Below are positions 26,310 to 34,783 of a DNA stretch of 64,000 bases, piece after piece. The notes below the pieces were generated by a model. It saw only the letters and a list, made by a program, of their open reading frames with translations, was not told the origin of the DNA and ran no database searches. The DNA is from Pseudomonadota bacterium. Lineage in GTDB: Bacteria; Pseudomonadota; Alphaproteobacteria; Sphingomonadales; Sphingomonadaceae. How positions within the stretch are numbered: position 1 is the first letter of the stretch; every line of letters starts with the position of its first letter. A program made the position numbers and the translations under genes. The stretch covers positions 1 to 64,000 of the forward strand of contig JAIUPN010000017.1 of assembly GCA_020160755.1 (NCBI GenBank). Direction: 5' to 3'.

Positions 26310-27092
26310 TCAGCGCGGCGCCATGCGGATTCCGCCGTCGAGGCGGACGTCCTCGCCGTTGAAATAGCCATTCTCGATCATGCAGAGCGCGAGGTTGGCA
26401 TATTCGGCGGGGTTACCGAGGCGCTTCGGGTTGAGCACCGACGCGCCGAGCGCATCGCGGACATTCTGCGGCGCACCGGCGAGCAGCGGGGTGTCGAAGA
26501 TGCCGGGGAGGATCGTGTTGACGCGGATATTCTCGTTGCCAAGGTCGCGCGCGATCGGGAGCGTCATGCCGACGACGCCGCCCTTCGACGCCGAATAGGC
26601 CGCCTGACCGATCTGGCCGTCCTCGGCCGCGACCGATGCGGTGTTGACGATCGCGCCGCGCTCGCCGTCTTCCATCGGGTCGAGCGTCATCATGCCCGCC
26701 GCCGACTTGGCGATGCAGCGGAAGGTGCCGACGAGGTTGATCTGGATGATCCAGTTGAACGCATCGAGCGGGAAATGCTTGATGCTGCCGTCTTCCTTCG
26801 AACGGCTCGCGGTCTTGATCGCATTGCCGGTGCCCGCGCAGTTCACGAGGATGCGCTCCTGCCCGATTGCGGCGCGCGACTTTTCAAAGGCCGCATCGAC
26901 CGAAGCGTCGTCGGTGACGTTGCATTCGCAGAACACGCCGCCGAGTTCGGCTGCGAGGGCCGTGCCCTTTTCTTCCTGCAGGTCGAAGATCGCGACCTTG
27001 ACGCCCTTCGAGGCGAGCAGGCGTGCGGTCGCGGCGCCAAGGCCCGAGGCGCCGCCGGTGACGACGGCGGATACGGTGGAATCGAGTTTCAT
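26310..27092 (-). CDS. SDR family 3-hydroxyacyl-CoA dehydrogenase-like protein
   Basis: A 260-residue short-chain dehydrogenase. TGGASGLG binds NAD, NCAG follows near residue 88, and YSASKGG holds the catalytic Tyr/Lys. It resembles type 2 (HSD10-like) 3-hydroxyacyl-CoA dehydrogenases, which fits its place beside a thiolase and an acyl-CoA dehydrogenase. The ATG at 27092 follows an AGGAGAAACCC ribosome site. Confidence 0.85.
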   Translation of the reverse strand: MKLDSTVSAVVTGGASGLGAATARLLASKGVKVAIFDLQEEKGTALAAELGGVFCECNVTDDASVDAAFEKSRAAIGQERILVNCAGTGNAIKTASRSKEDGSIKHFPLDAFNWIIQINLVGTFRCIAKSAAGMMTLDPMEDGERGAIVNTASVAAEDGQIGQAAYSASKGGVVGMTLPIARDLGNENIRVNTILPGIFDTPLLAGAPQNVRDALGASVLNPKRLGNPAEYANLALCMIENGYFNGEDVRLDGGIRMAPR

Positions 27093-27111
27093 GGGTTTCT
27101 CCTGAAAAAAG

Positions 27112-27203
27112 CCCTCCCCTGAAGGGGAGGGTTTGGGTGGGGCATGTCGGGGGAGTCGATAGCCAACGGGCCTCCCCCCGACCCCTCCCGCAAGCGGGAG
27201 GGG
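27112..27203. repeat. Two GC-rich hairpins in the SDR-thiolase gap
   Basis: Hairpin 1 (27112-27131) is CCCTCCCC-TGAA-GGGGAGGG with an 8-base stem; hairpin 2 (27182-27203) is CCCCTCCCG-CAAG-CGGGAGGGG with a 9-base stem. Such G/C-run hairpins are widespread between sphingomonad genes. On the minus strand, read from the thiolase, A-rich DNA rather than a T-run borders hairpin 2, while hairpin 1 is followed by a T6 run (27105-27110 complement), so hairpin 1 may be a terminator or attenuator. Confidence 0.65.
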
Positions 27204-27210
27204 AGAAAAG

Positions 27211-28380
27211 TCAAAGCCGTTCGATGATCGTGACGTTGGCCTGACCGCCGCCTTCGCACATCGTCTGGAGACCATATTTGCCGCCGGTCGCGTCGAGCAC
27301 GCCGAGCAGCGTCGCCATCAGCTTGGTGCCGCTGGCGCCAAGCGGGTGGCCGAGCGCGATCGCGCCGCCATGCTGGTTGAGACGGCTATGATCGGCGCCG
27401 AGATATTTCATCCACGCCAGCGGCACCGGCGCGAACGCCTCGTTGACCTCATAAGCGTCGATATCCTCGATCTTCATGCCCGCGCGCTTCAACGCCTTTT
27501 CGGTCGCGAACAACGGTTCTTCGAGCATGATCACCGGATCGCCCGCGGTCACCGACACATGGTGGATGCGCGCGCGCGGGGTCAGGCCATGGTCCTTCAG
27601 CGCCTGCTCGGACACGATCAATGCAGCGGAAGCGCCGTCGCAGATCTGGCTTGCCGAAGCGGCGGTGATCGAGCCGCCTTCCTGGAGCAGCTTGACGCCG
27701 GCGATGCCTTCGAGCGTCGCGTCGAAGCGGATGCCTTCGTCGACCAGATGGGTCTGGCGTCCCTCGGGGGTGTCGACGTCGATACCGACAATCTCGCGCT
27801 TGAAATGGCCCGCTTCGGTCGCCGCCGTCGCACGGCGATGGCTTTCGAGCGCATAGGCGTCGAGATCGTCCTTGGTGAAGCCGTGCTTCTTGACGATCAT
27901 TTCAGCGCCCATGAACTGGCTGAACATGATGCCGGGATATTTTTCCTCGAGCCGCTCGGACTTGTAGTGACCCAGCCCTTCCTTGATGAACAGGGTCGCG
28001 ACCGACCCCATCGGCACGCGCGTCATGCTTTCGATGCCGCTGGCGAGGACGATGTCCTGCGTCCCCGACATGACCGCCTGCGCCGCGAACATCATCGCCT
28101 GCTGCGACGAGCCGCACTGGCGGTCGATGGTGACCGCCGGGATCGAGTCGGGCAGGTTCGACGCGAGCACGGCGTTGCGGCCGAGGTCCATCGTCTGCTG
28201 CCCGCCCTGCGACACGCAACCGGTGATGACGTCGTCGATCGCCCTGGTGTCGAAATCATTGCGGGCGGCGATCGCGTCGAACACTGCCGCGCCAAGGTCG
28301 ACCGGGTGGACACCCGCGAGCTTGCCGCCGCGCTTGCCGCCCGCGGTACGCACCGCATCGACGATATATGCATGAGCCAT
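27211..28380 (-). CDS. Acetyl-CoA C-acyltransferase (thiolase)
   Basis: A 389-residue thiolase. The nucleophile Cys is in DRQCGSSQQAM (about residue 88), the catalytic His in LGHPLGASGTK (about 345), and the second Cys in MCEGGGQAN (about 376). It cleaves 3-ketoacyl-CoA or condenses acetyl-CoA. Its neighbours argue for the degradative direction. The gene begins 31 bases after the acyl-CoA dehydrogenase stop. Confidence 0.93.
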   Translation of the reverse strand: MAHAYIVDAVRTAGGKRGGKLAGVHPVDLGAAVFDAIAARNDFDTRAIDDVITGCVSQGGQQTMDLGRNAVLASNLPDSIPAVTIDRQCGSSQQAMMFAAQAVMSGTQDIVLASGIESMTRVPMGSVATLFIKEGLGHYKSERLEEKYPGIMFSQFMGAEMIVKKHGFTKDDLDAYALESHRRATAATEAGHFKREIVGIDVDTPEGRQTHLVDEGIRFDATLEGIAGVKLLQEGGSITAASASQICDGASAALIVSEQALKDHGLTPRARIHHVSVTAGDPVIMLEEPLFATEKALKRAGMKIEDIDAYEVNEAFAPVPLAWMKYLGADHSRLNQHGGAIALGHPLGASGTKLMATLLGVLDATGGKYGLQTMCEGGGQANVTIIERL

Positions 28381-28411
28381 GGGAGAATTCCTTTCCTGCG
28401 ATTTCAGACGA

Positions 28412-29566
28412 TCAGAGCTTGCGCCCGATCAGTTCCTTCATGATTTCGTTCGTGCCGCCGAAAATGCGGGTGACGCGCGCAGCGCGCCAGGCGCGGGCGA
28501 TCGGATATTCATTCATATAACCCGCGCCGCCGAAGAGCTGGAGGCATTTGTCCATCACTTCCCACTGGAGCTCGGTGTGCCACAGCTTCGCCGCGGCGCC
28601 CTCTTCGGGGGTCAGCTCTTTTTTCAGGTGCCGCGACAGTGCCCAGTCGAGGTGCGCCCAGCCGACTTGCAGCTTGGCCTTCAAATCGGCGAGCACGAAG
28701 CGGCTGTTCTGGAAATCGAGGATCGGCTTGCCGAACGCCTTGCGGTCGCGCGTATATTCGACCGTATCGTCGAATGCGCGCTGCGCCGACGCCTGCGCCG
28801 ACACCGCGATCGAAAGCCGCTCCTGCGGCAGTTCGCTCATCAGATAGATGAAGCCCTGCCCCTCTTCGCCAAGGCAGTTGGTGATCGGCACGCGGACGTC
28901 GTTGAAGAAGAGTTCGGACGTATCGGCCTCGTCCTGCCCGATCTTGTCGAGGTTGCGGCCGCGCTGGAAGCCCTCACGGTCGGCCTCGACGAGGACGATC
29001 GAGACGCCCTTCCACGCCGGCTGCACATCGGTGTCGGTCTTGACGCAGACGAGGACCAGGTCGGCGTTCTGGCCGTTGGTGATGTATGTTTTCGACCCGT
29101 TGATGACATAGTGATTGCCATCCTTCTTCGCGGTCGTACGCATCCCCTGAAGGTCGCTGCCGGTGCCCGGTTCGGTCATCGCGATCGCGGTGATCACCTC
29201 ACCCGACACCATCTTGGGCAGCCAGTGCTTCTTCTGCTCTTCGCTACCGTAGCGCGTGATATAATTGGTCACGATGTCCGACTGGAGCGAGAAGCCGGTC
29301 GTGACGCGGCCATAATAGGCGCTCTCTTCGTCGACGATCGCGTTGTAGCCGAAGTCGAGACCAAGCCCGCCATATTCCTCGGGAACCGTCGGGCACAGCA
29401 GGCCGAGCTCGCCGGCCTTGGGCCAGATGCTCTTCGGCACGATGCCGTCCTCGGCCCATTGCGCCTGATTGGGGGCGACTTCCTTTTCGAGGAACTGGCG
29501 CACGGTCGCGCGGAACGCCTCATGGTCTTCGGAGTAGGCGGAGCGCGAGAGGTTATCGAGCGACAT
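28412..29566 (-). CDS. Acyl-CoA dehydrogenase
   Basis: A 384-residue FAD enzyme of beta-oxidation or branched-chain acyl-CoA breakdown. AMTEPGTGSD is the N-terminal ACD signature, and the catalytic base region FGGAGYMNEYPIAR near residue 355 has the expected Glu. The start at 29566 (MSLDNLSRSAY) was chosen; the frame runs to 29617 without motif. It is the first gene of the operon leading to thiolase, SDR and thioesterase. A LiuR-like dyad lies 76 bases upstream. Confidence 0.92.
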   Translation of the reverse strand: MSLDNLSRSAYSEDHEAFRATVRQFLEKEVAPNQAQWAEDGIVPKSIWPKAGELGLLCPTVPEEYGGLGLDFGYNAIVDEESAYYGRVTTGFSLQSDIVTNYITRYGSEEQKKHWLPKMVSGEVITAIAMTEPGTGSDLQGMRTTAKKDGNHYVINGSKTYITNGQNADLVLVCVKTDTDVQPAWKGVSIVLVEADREGFQRGRNLDKIGQDEADTSELFFNDVRVPITNCLGEEGQGFIYLMSELPQERLSIAVSAQASAQRAFDDTVEYTRDRKAFGKPILDFQNSRFVLADLKAKLQVGWAHLDWALSRHLKKELTPEEGAAAKLWHTELQWEVMDKCLQLFGGAGYMNEYPIARAWRAARVTRIFGGTNEIMKELIGRKL

Positions 29567-29641
29567 ATTATTCCTTTCCCTTGAAGCAGCCGAACGCAAG
29601 CGGGGAGTCGACCGCATCTTTCCCGGCCAAGAGACCTTACG

Positions 29642-29657
29642 TTTACGTCCACGTCAA
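29642..29657. promoter_or_regulatory. LiuR-like operator candidate (TTTACGT-CC-ACGTCAA)
   Basis: A near-perfect palindrome (6 of 7 positions per arm) in the 267-base gap between the divergent acyl-CoA dehydrogenase and SMP-30 genes. MerR-family LiuR regulators of acyl-CoA and branched-chain amino acid catabolism use TTTACGT/TTGACGT half-sites. The rest of the gap has no gene I can support. Confidence 0.5.
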
Positions 29658-29833
29658 GTAGAAAGACGCTACGGCACGAGACTCTTTCGCCACCGCCTTA
29701 TCTTTCCTCGTCACCCCCGAAGGAGACACGTGGTTCGTTCGACGGTGACGAAGGCGGAGCCGCATCTTTTCGTTACAGCCGAATAGGTTTGCAGCCGCTG
29801 GGCAGCTTCGGCAGCGCGCGCTAAGACTTAGCC

Positions 29834-30703
29834 ATGGTCCAGTTACTTCTCGATGCCGGCGCCCTGCTCGGCGAATCGCCCTTCTGGCACGCCGCCGAAG
29901 CCCGCCTCTATTGGGTCGATATCGAGGGCCGCAAAATCCATCGCACCGATCCCGCGAGCGGCACCGACGAGGTGATGGATTTGCCCGAGCAGGTCGGCTG
30001 CATTGCGCCGCGCGCGGGCGGCGGCCTCGTCGCCGCGCTCGAAAATGGCTGCGCGCTGATCGACGGCTGGGGCGTCGCGCCGCGCCCCTTCGGCCCGGCG
30101 GTGCTCGCGGACAAGCCCGAACAGCGCTTCAACGACGGCCGCGTCGATGCCGCAGGGCGCCTGTGGGTCGGCAGCCTGACCAGCGACAAGGCGAACCCTG
30201 CCGCTACGCTCTATCGCCTCGATCCCGACGGATCGCTGACCGAAATTTTCGGAGGACTCACGACGAGCAACGGCGCCGCCTTCAGCCCCGACGGCCGCAC
30301 CTTTTACCACGCCGACACGCCGACCCATGCGATCCGCGCCTATGATGTCGACGCCGCCGCGGGCACGCTGGGCATTGGCCGCATCTTCCATCAGTTCGAA
30401 CATGGAAACGGCCGCCCCGACGGCGCCGCAGTCGACGCCGAGGGCTGCTACTGGTCGGCGCTGTGGGACGGATGGCGCATCGTGCGCTTCTCGCCCGCGG
30501 GTGAATTGCTCCGGACGGTCGAACTTCCGGTGCAGCGCCCGACGATGCTCGCCTTTGGCGGCCCCGACCTCCAGACCGCCTTCGTCACCAGCGCGGGCAA
30601 GAACCTGACCGACGCGGAGCGTGCGAAGCAGCCGAACGCGGGCGGCATCTTCACCTTCCGCGTCGACGTCCCTGGCCTGATCCAGCAGGATTTTGGCGCC
30701 TAA
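29834..30703 (+). CDS. SMP-30/gluconolactonase/LRE family hydrolase
   Basis: A 289-residue six-bladed beta-propeller hydrolase. The metal-binding residues appear in LLGESPFWH (Glu, residue 14 region), RFNDGRVDAAGRLWVG (Asn near 97) and GAAVDAEGCYW (Asp near 199). Such enzymes open sugar lactones. It stands alone, followed by the peptidase gene 86 bases later. Confidence 0.9.
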   Translation: MVQLLLDAGALLGESPFWHAAEARLYWVDIEGRKIHRTDPASGTDEVMDLPEQVGCIAPRAGGGLVAALENGCALIDGWGVAPRPFGPAVLADKPEQRFNDGRVDAAGRLWVGSLTSDKANPAATLYRLDPDGSLTEIFGGLTTSNGAAFSPDGRTFYHADTPTHAIRAYDVDAAAGTLGIGRIFHQFEHGNGRPDGAAVDAEGCYWSALWDGWRIVRFSPAGELLRTVELPVQRPTMLAFGGPDLQTAFVTSAGKNLTDAERAKQPNAGGIFTFRVDVPGLIQQDFGA

Positions 30704-30789
30704 GCGGCTTGCACCCCCCTGTCATATCCGGTTAAGACGGCTCCCGACATGGTTTCGTCCGAAACCTTATCCTCCGGGGAGATTTATCG

Positions 30790-32988
30790 ATGTCGCGCGC
30801 CGCGCAGCCTTTTGCCAGTCATTTGTCGATCCTGCTTGCATCCACCGCGATGATGGTGGGTTATAGCCAGATGACCACCGCAACCGCCGCCGAACCCACC
30901 GCCGCCGCCAAGCCCGCGACCACCGCCCCCGCGGGTGAAAACCCTATGACCGCGCCGTGGACCGGCCCGTACGAGGGGGTGCCGCCGTGGGACAAGATGG
31001 ATCCCGAACTTTTCCCCGACGCTTTCACCAAGGGCATGGCCGAAGTGAAGGCGCAGGTGCAGGCGGTGATCGACAATCCCGCGGCCCCGACCTTCGGGAA
31101 TACGCATGTCCCGATGCAGCTCGCCGGCGACATGATGGACCGCGTCTATGCGCTGTGGGGCGTGCAGACCTCGAACAAGTCGAATGACCGCGTCGAGGAC
31201 ATCGACGCCGAGTGGAGCCCGAAGCTCACCACCTTCTACACCGAGCTGTTCCTCGAGCCCAAACTCTTCGCGCGCTACAAGGCTGTGTACGACAAGCGCC
31301 ATTCGAGCGGTCTCAACGCGCAGCAGATCCGCATCGTCGAGCGCAGCTATGACGAAATGGTCCGCGACGGCGCCAATTTGTCGCCCGCCGACAAGGCGAA
31401 GCTCGTCGCGATGAACTCGAAGCTCGAAGGCCTGTTCTCGGCCTTCTCGTCGAAATTGCTCGGCGACGAAAAGCTCTACACCTTCGTCACCGACAAGGCC
31501 GAACTGGCAGGCCTCGAACCCGGCTTCGTCGCTTCGCTCGCGGCCGCCGCCGAAGCCAATGGCAAGCCCGGCCAGTGGGCGATCAAGAACACCCGCTCGT
31601 CGGCGCAGCCGGTGATGCAGGGCGCAACCAACCGCGCGCTGCGCGAACGCGTCTACAAGGCGTTCGTCAGCCGCGGCGACAATGGCGACGCCAACGACAC
31701 CAATGCGACGATCGTCGAGATATTGAAGCTGCGCCAGCAGCGCGCCGAGCTGCTCGGTTTCGCGACCCACGCGAATTATCGTATGGCCGACACGATGGCG
31801 AAGACGCCAGAGGCGGCAATGGGGCTGATGATGAAAGTCTGGCCCGCCGCGGTCGCGCGCGTGAAGGAAGAGGTCGCCGACATGCAGGCGATCGCCGATG
31901 CCGAAGCCAAAGCCGGCAAGGGTCCGAAGATCACCATCGAGCCGTGGGACTATCGCTTCTATGCCGAGAAGGTCCGCAAGGCGAAATATGATCTCGATGA
32001 AAGCGAGGTGAAGCCCTACCTCCAGCTCGACAAGCTGGTCGACGGCATGTTCTGGTCGGCGGGCCAGCTCTACGACCTCGGCTTCCGCGAAAATACCGGC
32101 ACGATCCCCGTCTTCGACCCCAAGGTCCGCACCTTCGAGGTCTATAATCTCAAGACGAACGAGAATGTCGGGGTCTTCTATCTCGACAATTTCGCGCGCG
32201 ACGGGAAGCGTTCGGGCGCGTGGATGACGACCTATCGCAGCCAGCAGACGCTCGGCGGCGAGCGTAACGTGCTCGCGTCGAACAACAATAATTTCACCGA
32301 AGCCGCGAAGGGCGAGCCGACGCTGATCAGCCTCGACGATGCGACGACGCTGTTCCACGAATTCGGCCACGGCATCCATTATCTGCTGCAGCATATCTAT
32401 TATCCGGCGCTCGCCGGGGTGCCGCGCGACTTCGTCGAATATCCCAGCCAGGTGAACGAAAATTGGCTGATGACCCCCGAAGTGCTGTCGAAATATGCGA
32501 CGCACTATAAGACGGGTCAGCCGATGCCGCAGGCGCTGGTCGACAAGATCCTCGCCTCCGACAAGTTCAACCAGGGCTTTTCGACGGTCGAATATCTCTC
32601 GAGCGCGATCGTCGACATGAAGCTGCACGACCGCAAGACGCCGCCCGCCGACGTCGACAAGTTCGAGCGCGAAACGCTCGCCGCAATCGGCATGCCCAAG
32701 GAAATCGTGATGCGGCACCGCCTGCCGCAATTCGGTCACCTGTTCAGCTCGGACGCCTATTCGGCGGGCTATTACAGCTACCTCTGGTCCGAAACGATGG
32801 ACGCCGACACCTGGGCGGCGTTCACCGAAGCGGGCGGCCCGTGGGACCGGACCGTCGCCGACAGATTCCGCACCATCCTGCTGATGACGGGTAACGAGAC
32901 CGACCGCGCCGAAGCCTATCGCGCCTTCCGCGGCCGCGATCCCGACGTGAAGGCGCTGCTGAAAAAGCGCGGTTTTCCGACCGAGTAA
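30790..32988 (+). CDS. M3 family metallopeptidase (Dcp/oligopeptidase type), exported
   Basis: A 732-residue zinc oligopeptidase. An N-terminal hydrophobic segment (about residues 10-25) followed by an Ala/Thr/Pro-rich linker looks like a signal peptide or lipoprotein-less export signal, so it probably acts in the periplasm. The zinc motif TTLFHEFGHGIHYLL is around residue 522, with the third ligand Glu downstream. It degrades short peptides, like peptidyl-dipeptidase Dcp. A strong terminator follows. Confidence 0.92.
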   Translation: MSRAAQPFASHLSILLASTAMMVGYSQMTTATAAEPTAAAKPATTAPAGENPMTAPWTGPYEGVPPWDKMDPELFPDAFTKGMAEVKAQVQAVIDNPAAPTFGNTHVPMQLAGDMMDRVYALWGVQTSNKSNDRVEDIDAEWSPKLTTFYTELFLEPKLFARYKAVYDKRHSSGLNAQQIRIVERSYDEMVRDGANLSPADKAKLVAMNSKLEGLFSAFSSKLLGDEKLYTFVTDKAELAGLEPGFVASLAAAAEANGKPGQWAIKNTRSSAQPVMQGATNRALRERVYKAFVSRGDNGDANDTNATIVEILKLRQQRAELLGFATHANYRMADTMAKTPEAAMGLMMKVWPAAVARVKEEVADMQAIADAEAKAGKGPKITIEPWDYRFYAEKVRKAKYDLDESEVKPYLQLDKLVDGMFWSAGQLYDLGFRENTGTIPVFDPKVRTFEVYNLKTNENVGVFYLDNFARDGKRSGAWMTTYRSQQTLGGERNVLASNNNNFTEAAKGEPTLISLDDATTLFHEFGHGIHYLLQHIYYPALAGVPRDFVEYPSQVNENWLMTPEVLSKYATHYKTGQPMPQALVDKILASDKFNQGFSTVEYLSSAIVDMKLHDRKTPPADVDKFERETLAAIGMPKEIVMRHRLPQFGHLFSSDAYSAGYYSYLWSETMDADTWAAFTEAGGPWDRTVADRFRTILLMTGNETDRAEAYRAFRGRDPDVKALLKKRGFPTE

Positions 32989-33008
32989 GCGAACGATACC
33001 GGGGAGGC

Positions 33009-33037
33009 AAAGGGGGCGTTTTCGCCCCCTTTGTTTT
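33009..33037 (+). terminator. Rho-independent terminator of the M3 peptidase gene
   Basis: A 10-base stem AAAGGGGGCG / CGCCCCCTTT with a TTTT loop, followed by GTTTTG, 20 bases after the stop codon. Confidence 0.85.
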
Positions 33038-33147
33038 GGGGAATCGACGCCGGACCCGGCCAATGGCGGATGCTTGGTGTTTGGCGGGAGCTGGCCTAGA
33101 CATCCATTTGTTCATGCGAAAATCGCGTCGCGGGAGGGACTATACAA

Positions 33148-33963
33148 ATGTTCGCGCTTGCTTTTGCTGCCGCTGTTTCAGCGCCTCCACCGCAGGATTT
33201 CGTATCGGACAGCCTGCTTCGGGTCCAGGTGCTTGCGGAGAACGGGCTTCCCGGCGAACGCCCCGTCAAACCCGGCCGGCCCTTCTATGCACAGCAAATC
33301 ACATTCGACGGTTTTCTCGAATTCGCGGATCGGGAGCAGGAGAAGGAAGCGCGCCGCAAATATGACATGGATATGAGTGATAATTTCTCGCTGACCGAAT
33401 GGATTGGCGTGTCGGCCAGGGATGGAAGTTTTCACCATAGAGGATGGCTGTACTGCGTGAGGCGATCTCGCTTTGGCACTGAAAAATGCTTTCGGGATGC
33501 CGATGGCGACGGGGCTTTCGATCAGCTCACGACGCTTGACCCCGACAAGCCCGATCGCTTCCTCAAATTCGATACGATCCCTGCCGTTGCCTATCGCTAC
33601 ATCCCCCGCGAACGAAAGCCGGCGAGAAGCGGCACCTACCGGCTGCCCGAGCTATTTCTTTCCTATGATCTGGTCGGTGGAAAACTCGAGTTTCGAGCTC
33701 TCGCTTACACGGGGCTTGCCTCCACGGTCGATTTCGGCCCGTTGGAGACCGTCGATCCCGGAAGTCTCCCGCGGACGATCAGCTTGGCCGGCGCACGCGT
33801 CAGGATAGTCGGTTGGGACGGCAAGCGCGCCACACTCGCTGTTGAAACACCGATGACCACCGCGGCAGTCCGGTTTGTCGCTCCCGACGACGGGTTTGTG
33901 CCGGGAGGGAATCGAAAGGGATGGAGTCTGGACTTTGTGGAGGCTCCCCTTCCGGCCCGATAG
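33148..33963 (+). CDS. Exported hypothetical protein
   Basis: A 271-residue product starting with a short signal-like stretch (MFALAFAAAVSAPPP, cleavage near residue 12). It contains CFRDADGDGAFDQL (about 112), a calcium-binding-like DxDGD loop, and WLYCVRRSRFGTEKC before it. No family is recognised. Base composition is slightly lower in GC than its neighbours. It is the last host gene before the prophage boundary. Confidence 0.7.
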   Translation: MFALAFAAAVSAPPPQDFVSDSLLRVQVLAENGLPGERPVKPGRPFYAQQITFDGFLEFADREQEKEARRKYDMDMSDNFSLTEWIGVSARDGSFHHRGWLYCVRRSRFGTEKCFRDADGDGAFDQLTTLDPDKPDRFLKFDTIPAVAYRYIPRERKPARSGTYRLPELFLSYDLVGGKLEFRALAYTGLASTVDFGPLETVDPGSLPRTISLAGARVRIVGWDGKRATLAVETPMTTAAVRFVAPDDGFVPGGNRKGWSLDFVEAPLPAR

Positions 33964-33998
33964 CCGGGGCGCTCCGCCTGCTACAGCCCCAGAACGGC

Positions 33999-34035
33999 AA
34001 AAAGCCCGCCATCCCATAGGGAAAGCGGGCTTTTT
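33999..34035. terminator. Strong bidirectional terminator at the prophage boundary
   Basis: An 11-base stem AAAAAGCCCGC / GCGGGCTTTTT with a 15-base loop. It works for the exported protein gene (plus) and, on the minus strand, is the natural terminator of the tRNA-fMet gene whose 3' half follows directly at 34038. Confidence 0.9.
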
Positions 34036-34037
34036 GA

Positions 34038-34082
34038 TGGTTGCGGGAGTAGGATTTGAACCTACGACCTTCAGGTTATGAG
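34038..34082 (-). other. Prophage attachment site: 3' half of a tRNA-fMet gene
   Basis: Read on the minus strand, this 45-base stretch is the 3' part of an initiator tRNA: CTCATAA anticodon loop (CAT), CCTGA stem side, GAAGGTCGT, the T-arm with GGTTCAAATCC, the acceptor side and encoded CCA. Upstream of the anticodon loop the sequence (AAGC instead of CAGG) no longer pairs, so the 5' half is missing. This is the classical footprint of integrase-mediated insertion into a tRNA gene. The 5' half and the reconstituted tRNA should be beyond base 64,000. Confidence 0.9.
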
Positions 34083-34125
34083 GCTTCCAGCAACTGATAC
34101 TTATCAATTACTTAGCTTCACCGTT

Positions 34126-34165
34126 CATTCCGAAAACACCCCAAATGCGGGGAAGTTTCGGAATG
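34126..34165. repeat. Long interrupted inverted repeat near the attachment site
   Basis: Arms CATTCCGAAA (34126-34135) and TTTCGGAATG (34156-34165) are perfectly complementary over 10 bases; an inner CCCC/GGGG pair brackets an AAATGC loop. It lies 3 bases beyond the last lysis gene and 44 bases from the attachment core. It could end the late transcript or be an integrase/excisionase arm site. The adjacent 34083-34125 is AT-rich and non-coding. Confidence 0.6.
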
Positions 34166-34168
34166 GAT

Positions 34169-34480
34169 CTAGCCGTCTGGTGGCAGCAGCGGGTTGCCGC
34201 ACACCGTATCGAACTTTGCATTGTGCGCGTCAATCTGTCGCACCGTCTCGTCGCTGTCGGCCGCGTTGCCTTCATCATGCACCGGGCGCCCCTCGGCCGT
34301 CGCGAGCTCGCGTTCCGCGATCGCGACCTGCGCGTAGCTGATTGCCGTGAACAGCGAGCAGCTTACGTCACTCGGCGGCGGGGCAATTCTCTTTGGTCCG
34401 GCTGTGGCGCACGCACCCAGCCCGGCGCACAACAGGATCCCGATCGACAGCGGCAGCAGCCGCATTCCCCTTCTCGACAT
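34169..34480 (-). CDS. Probable outer-membrane spanin lipoprotein (Rz1-like)
   Basis: A 103-residue protein with a lipoprotein signal: MSRRGMRLLPLSIGILL, then the lipobox AGLGAC near residue 24. The mature part begins ATAGPKRIAPPPSD, a proline-bearing stretch often seen in Rz1-like proteins. It starts inside the preceding membrane-protein gene in a different frame (113-base overlap), the arrangement typical of overlapping Rz/Rz1 pairs. The frame extends to 34609, but the extension is basic shadow. Function is inferred from topology and overlap. Confidence 0.65.
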   Translation of the reverse strand: MSRRGMRLLPLSIGILLCAGLGACATAGPKRIAPPPSDVSCSLFTAISYAQVAIAERELATAEGRPVHDEGNAADSDETVRQIDAHNAKFDTVCGNPLLPPDG

Positions 34481-34673
34481 TTTCAAGTCCCTTCGTTGCT
34501 GCGGCCGCGGCGGCCGTTGCCGCGCCCTTCCCTTCAGCCGCGCCGATCGCGACATCCGTCTTGTGGTTCGTGGTGGAGGTGCAGCTCTTGAACGCGGCGA
34601 AAATCGCAATCCCGATCAGGATGACGATGACGAACTTCGCGCTGCCGGAGATGGTATTCAGATATGCCCACAT
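34368..34673 (-). CDS. Probable inner-membrane spanin subunit (Rz-like)
   Basis: A 101-residue protein with one N-terminal transmembrane helix (about residues 13-30, KFVIVILIGIAIFAAFKSC) followed by an Ala/Lys/Glu-rich segment that is likely helical. Topology (N-in, periplasmic helix) and the overlapping downstream lipoprotein gene suggest an i-spanin. It is shorter than lambda Rz and has no sequence motif to prove it. The last 30 residues overlap the lipoprotein gene. Confidence 0.6.
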   Translation of the reverse strand: MWAYLNTISGSAKFVIVILIGIAIFAAFKSCTSTTNHKTDVAIGAAEGKGAATAAAAAATKGLENVEKGNAAAAAVDRDPVVRRAGCVRHSRTKENCPAAE

Positions 34674-34783
34674 AACGATACCTCCTATTTTGCGATTTCA
34701 GACTCACTGGGCGGTATCGAGCAGCGGGGGCTACCCATGTGGCCCGATGGCCTGAAATCGATTCCTGCGACTCCCTCTGGCGA

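Noticed and set aside
27112..27203. CRISPR-like array between the SDR and thiolase genes
   Set aside because: Two different hairpins, no regular repeat-spacer pattern and no cas genes.
30784..33063. A 759-residue minus-strand frame opposite the M3 peptidase
   Set aside because: Anti-sense shadow created by codon bias; the plus strand has signal peptide, HEFGH motif and terminator.
33875..34081. ORF ending in GVGFEPTTFRL near the prophage boundary
   Set aside because: This peptide is a well-known artefact of translating a tRNA 3' half on the opposite strand; the DNA is the attachment-site tRNA fragment and a terminator.
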